Source: Micromonospora chaiyaphumensis (GTDB lineage Bacteria > Actinomycetota > Actinomycetes > Mycobacteriales > Micromonosporaceae). Taken from it: a DNA stretch of 64,000 nucleotides. Within the stretch, counting starts at the first letter, position 1. Each line of letters opens with the position of its first letter. Positions 60,822-64,000 of the stretch are shown in pieces. The notes below the pieces were generated by a model. It saw nothing but the letters and a program-made list of their open reading frames with translations, had not been told where the DNA came from and searched no databases. The stretch is from assembly GCF_900091435.1 (NCBI RefSeq), contig NZ_FMCS01000002.1, positions 558,001-622,000 of the forward strand. Direction: 5' to 3'. The translations under genes and the position numbers were made by a program.

Positions 60822-61781
60822 GTGTCGGCGGGTGGGGAATCGGCAGGGTTTGGGCGGCGTGTGCCGGCGGATCATGCCGATGGGTTGAGCTGGTTGCTCT
60901 TTCGGCAGGCGGATGTGCTCAGCGCGTCGCAGGCGCGGCGGTTCCTGTCCGACAAGGCTGTTCGCCACCGGGTGGCCAGCGGCCGGTGGCGTCAGGTGCA
61001 CCGGGGGATCTACGTCGCCCACAACGGGCCCGTCGGTCGCGCCCAGCTCCGCTGGATCGCTGCGCTCGCGGCCGGCCCGGCGGCCGTGCTGGGCGGGCTC
61101 ACCGCGGCCCAGGCGTGGGGACTGCGCCGTTACGAGTCACCCGTCGTCCACCTGCTGCTGCCCGCCCGGCACCAGGCACGGTCGTTGCCGTCGTGGGTAC
61201 GGCTCCACCGGACCACGCTGCTGCCCGCTGAGGACGTGCTGACCGTCGGGCAGCCGCCACGGACGATGCCCGCCCGGTCCCTGGTCGACGCGGCGCAGTG
61301 GGCCTCGACCGACGACGAGGCCCGAGCGGTCATCGCCGCGGGCTTCCAGCAGCGTCTCGTCGGCGGAGACGACGTGCACCGCGTCCTGGCCGGGCTGCCC
61401 CGGGCGCGCCGGCGCGAACTGATCCGGGCGACCGCGTCGGATGCGACGGGCGGCGCCCACTCCCTGGCCGAACTGGACTTCCTGAACCTGGTCCGTCGAG
61501 CGGGCCTTCCCGAGCCGTCACGGCAGGTGATCCGCCGCGACGCCAACGGACGGCGACGCTATCTCGACGTGTGGTTCGCCCAGTGGCGGGTGCACGTCGA
61601 GATCGACGGTGGACAGCACCTCGATCCGCGCACCGCCTGGGCCGACATGCGACGGCAGAACGACCTGTGGGCCAGCGGTGACCGCATACTCCGCTTCCCC
61701 GCCTGGGCGATCCGCCACAATCCCAGCGAAGTCCTGACCCAACTCCGCACCGCCCTCAGAGTGGCGGGCTGGCCCGGCTGA
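60822..61781 (+). CDS. AbiEi-like N-terminus fused to DUF559 (Vsr-fold) endonuclease domain
   Basis: A 319-aa protein. The N-terminal ~75 residues (ARRFLSDKAVRHRVASGRWRQVHRGIYV) match the winged-helix start of AbiEi-type antitoxins. The C-terminal ~110 residues are a DUF559/Vsr-like nuclease fold with Asp249 and the E-x-D pair Glu260/Asp262 (DVWFAQWRVHVEIDGGQHL), followed by MRRQNDLWASGD. Such proteins are abundant in actinobacteria; no toxin partner is adjacent. GTG 60822 has GGAGG at 9 nt; ATG 60813 touches that site. The gene is bracketed by two copies of a palindromic repeat. Confidence 0.78.
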   Translation: MSAGGESAGFGRRVPADHADGLSWLLFRQADVLSASQARRFLSDKAVRHRVASGRWRQVHRGIYVAHNGPVGRAQLRWIAALAAGPAAVLGGLTAAQAWGLRRYESPVVHLLLPARHQARSLPSWVRLHRTTLLPAEDVLTVGQPPRTMPARSLVDAAQWASTDDEARAVIAAGFQQRLVGGDDVHRVLAGLPRARRRELIRATASDATGGAHSLAELDFLNLVRRAGLPEPSRQVIRRDANGRRRYLDVWFAQWRVHVEIDGGQHLDPRTAWADMRRQNDLWASGDRILRFPAWAIRHNPSEVLTQLRTALRVAGWPG

Positions 61782-61827
61782 ATCTTGGTACGTATCCGCC
61801 CCTGGGAGGGCGGCTACGTACCAAGAT
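61782..61827. repeat. palindromic repeat copy 2 (TCTTGGTACG type)
   Basis: Arms 61782-61794 and 61815-61827 (13 bp perfect) with the same inner CCCCTGGGAGGG stem as copy 1. It fills the gap between convergent DUF559 and topA stops and probably terminates both. Confidence 0.82.
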
Positions 61828-61829
61828 CG

Positions 61830-64000
61830 TCAGTCGGTTTCGGTGCTCGCGGTTGCCTTCTTCGGGGTTGCCTTCTTTGCCGGGGCCTTCTTTGCCGTCG
61901 TGGCCTTCGCGGTCGTGGTCTTCTTGGCCGTGGTGGACTTCGCGGCGGCGGTCTTCTTGGCGGCCGTTGCCTTCTTGGCCGGGGCGGCCTTCTTGGCCGC
62001 CTTCTTCTTCGGCGCCGGACCCTTCGCCCGCTTCTCGGCGAGCATCTCGGAGGCCTCCTCGAGGGTCAGCGCCTCCGGGGTCTGGGCGCGCCGCAGCGAG
62101 GCGTTGGTCTCCCCGTCCGTCACGTACGGGCCGAACCGCCCGTCCTTGATCACCAGCGGCTTCTCGGTGAGCGGGTCGTTGCCCATCTCCCGCAGCGGCG
62201 GCGCGGCGGCCCGGCGCTGCCGGGTCTTCGGGGCGGCCAGCAGGGCCAGCGCCTCGTCCAGCGTGACGGTGAACATCTTGTCTTCCGAGTCCAGCGAGCG
62301 GAACTCGTCACCGCGCTTGACGTAGGGGCCGTAGCGGCCGTTGTTGGCGACCACCTCGTTGCCCTCGGGGTCGGTGCCGATGAGCCGGGGCAGGCTGAGC
62401 AGCTGCAACGCCTGGTCGAAGGTGAGGCTGTCCGGCGACTGCGAGCGCAGCAGCGAGGACTTCCGTTCACCGCTGGCCACGTAGGGGCCGAACCGGCCGG
62501 ACTTGAGCAGGATCGGCTCGCCGGTGGCCGGGTCGTCGCCGAGCTTGCGCTCGCCCCCGCCGCCGAGGAACAGCTCGTGCACCTTCTCCGGGGTCAGCTC
62601 GTCGGGCGCCAGCCCCTCGGGGATCGGCGCCCGGTCGCCCTGGCCGCCGCCCTCCTCGCCCTCCGCGGGGGGCGTGGGCTGCTCGCCGGGCATCGCCCGC
62701 TGGAGGTACGGCCCGTAGCGGCCGACCCGGACGACGACCTCGCGCCCGTCCTCGTCGGTGAAGAGCGGGATCGAGTTGACGCTGCGCGCGTCGATCTCGC
62801 TGAGGTTCTCGGTGACCAGCTTCTTCAGCCCGCCCGCGTGGGCGATGGCCTGGTCGCCGGTGCCGTTGGCGCTGCCGAAGTAGAAGGAGGTGAGGAAGTC
62901 GACCGCCGCGTGGTCACCGCCGGCGATCTCGTCCAGCTCGTTCTCCATGCTGGCCGTGAAGTCGTAGTCGATGAGGCGCGGGTAGTGCCGCTCCAGCAGC
63001 CCGATCACCGCGAACGCCAGGAACGACGGGATCATGGCCTGGCCGCGCTTGAAGACGTACCCGCGGTCCTGGATCGTCTGCATGATCGACGCGTACGTCG
63101 ACGGGCGGCCGATGCCCAGCTCCTCCAGGGCCTTGACCAGCGACGCCTCGGTGTAGCGGGCGGGCGGCTGGGTGTGGTGGCCCTGGGGGGCCAGCTCGTC
63201 GGCGGTGAGCGGCTGGTCCTTGGTCAGGGTGGGCAGCCGCCGCTCGGCGTCCTCGGCCTCGGCGTTCTCGTCGTCGCTCGACTCGACGTACGCCCGCAGG
63301 AAGCCGGGGTCGGTGATGGTCTTGCCGGTGGCGCCGAAGTCGGCCTCCTCGCCGGCGTTGGACAGCGCCCGGATGCGCACCGAGACGCTGGAGCCGACCG
63401 CGTCGGTCATCTGCGAGGCGATGGTGCGCCGCCAGATCAGCTCGTAGAGCTTGAACTCCTCGGCGGACAGCTCCTTGGCCACCTCGCCCGGGGTGCGGAA
63501 GTTGTCCCCCGCCGGGCGGATCGCCTCGTGTGCCTCCTGTGCGTTCTTCACCTTGCCGGTGTAGCGGCGCGGCTCCGGCGGCACGCTGCGCTCGCCGTAG
63601 AGCTCGGCGATCTGCCGGCGGGCCGCCGCGATGGCGGTCTCCGACAGGTTCACCGAGTCGGTACGCATGTAGGTGATGTAGCCGTTCTCGTAGAGCCGCT
63701 GCGCGGTGCGCATCGTCTGCTGGGACGAGAGCCGCAGCTTGCGGGCCGCCTCCTGCTGGAGGGTGGAGGTGATGAACGGCGCGTACGGGCGGCGGCGGTA
63801 GGGCTTCTCCTCGACCCGGGTGACCGTGAAGGGCCGACCGTCCAGCCGCGCGGCCAGCCCCCGGGCACCGCTCTCGTCCAGGTGCACCACGCCGGCGCCG
63901 GCCCGGACCCGGCCCGTGGTGGGCTCGAAGTCCTTGCCGGTGGCGATCCGGTCGCCGTTCAGCGCGATCAGGGTGGCGTTGAAGGTGCGCGGACCCTCGC
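61830..64000 (-). CDS. topA: DNA topoisomerase I, 5' end outside window
   Basis: About 723 codons of a type IA topoisomerase that relaxes negative supercoils. The reading frame is open through the window edge (RTFNATLIALNGDRIATGKDFEPTTG at the edge), so the N-terminal Toprim domain lies beyond 64000. Visible are the active-site Tyr in GYITYMRTDSVNLS, the gate region GRPSTYASIMQTIQDRGYV, then three or four repeated topoisomerase C-terminal modules (each with GRYGPY or GRFGPYV), and a ~70-residue Lys/Ala tail of AKKA-like units. The actinobacterial TopA layout without zinc fingers and with a basic tail is matched. Confidence 0.95.
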   Translation of the reverse strand, partial: EGPRTFNATLIALNGDRIATGKDFEPTTGRVRAGAGVVHLDESGARGLAARLDGRPFTVTRVEEKPYRRRPYAPFITSTLQQEAARKLRLSSQQTMRTAQRLYENGYITYMRTDSVNLSETAIAAARRQIAELYGERSVPPEPRRYTGKVKNAQEAHEAIRPAGDNFRTPGEVAKELSAEEFKLYELIWRRTIASQMTDAVGSSVSVRIRALSNAGEEADFGATGKTITDPGFLRAYVESSDDENAEAEDAERRLPTLTKDQPLTADELAPQGHHTQPPARYTEASLVKALEELGIGRPSTYASIMQTIQDRGYVFKRGQAMIPSFLAFAVIGLLERHYPRLIDYDFTASMENELDEIAGGDHAAVDFLTSFYFGSANGTGDQAIAHAGGLKKLVTENLSEIDARSVNSIPLFTDEDGREVVVRVGRYGPYLQRAMPGEQPTPPAEGEEGGGQGDRAPIPEGLAPDELTPEKVHELFLGGGGERKLGDDPATGEPILLKSGRFGPYVASGERKSSLLRSQSPDSLTFDQALQLLSLPRLIGTDPEGNEVVANNGRYGPYVKRGDEFRSLDSEDKMFTVTLDEALALLAAPKTRQRRAAAPPLREMGNDPLTEKPLVIKDGRFGPYVTDGETNASLRRAQTPEALTLEEASEMLAEKRAKGPAPKKKAAKKAAPAKKATAAKKTAAAKSTTAKKTTTAKATTAKKAPAKKATPKKATASTETD

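Noticed and set aside
60718..61827. Two similar palindromic repeats considered as a CRISPR array
   Set aside because: Only two copies, 1 kb apart with a gene between them, and no cas genes.

Overview
The window is high-GC actinobacterial chromosome, most likely from the Micromonosporaceae (Micromonospora or a close relative). Pointers to this are the GC-rich third codon positions, the SigE-family ECF sigma factor, split NHEJ ligase and polymerase genes beside ku, an MFS/dTMP-kinase fusion, a mycobacterial-type XPB helicase next to a helicase-associated protein, DivIVA-like and EspC-like small proteins, and lysine/alanine-rich tails on Ku and topoisomerase I. Many genes start right at the predicted transcription start (a TANNNT -10 box 6-7 nt before the start codon), i.e. 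leaderless mRNAs.

Layout. 1-3.4 kb: end of a helicase-associated protein, a small membrane protein, an L,D-transpeptidase lipoprotein and the DNA repair helicase XPB. 3.4-11.9 kb: an accessory island. Its core (3562-9364) is a three-gene operon of visibly lower GC: a DNA methyltransferase, an 830-aa protein with two GHKL ATPase modules (N-terminal MutL/MORC/HSP90-like, C-terminal histidine-kinase-like with an H-box) and a 601-aa protein with an expanded phosphoreceiver domain plus an unrecognised C-terminal region. It is followed by a decayed IS5-family element inserted at a CTAG that contains the last stop codon, an amber-interrupted GntR gene, and a DivIVA-like/small-protein cluster.

11.9-20 kb: ordinary genes: a frameshifted tandem GNAT, DUF1801, patatin, alpha/beta hydrolase, a TIGR03089-like protein, a TetR with two clear operators controlling DUF4267, and a SigE-family sigma factor with its membrane partner. 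20-23 kb: the NHEJ locus (ligase and polymerase proteins divergent from ku). 23-35 kb: F420/PPOX protein, DUF4241, FKBP, HAD phosphatase, quinone reductase, acyl-CoA synthetase, Nudix, EamA exporter with LysR, HSL hydrolase, DHA2 efflux pump and a PfpI/DJ-1 protein.

35-44 kb: an ADP-heptose/glycosyl-transfer locus (hldE, GT2, GT9), unusual for a Gram-positive, then Hsp20, DUF2231, PPOX, an OafA-type O-acyltransferase and a protein with a duplicated SAP/Rho-N-like motif. 44-50 kb: SRPBCC proteins, GNAT, HxlR with DUF899, a methyltransferase, tRNA-Thr(CGT) and a membrane metallophosphoesterase. 51-57 kb: ricT, a YbaB/EspC/WXG-like trio, holB and the MFS-dTMP kinase fusion. 57-64 kb: an alanine-racemase-fold enzyme, a TetR divergent from an aldonolactone oxidase, an AbiEi/DUF559 nuclease-like gene bracketed by two copies of a palindromic repeat, and the 3' part of topA.

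The strongest candidate for an undescribed system is the methyltransferase / dual-GHKL kinase / receiver operon, which reads as a phosphorelay wired to DNA modification.
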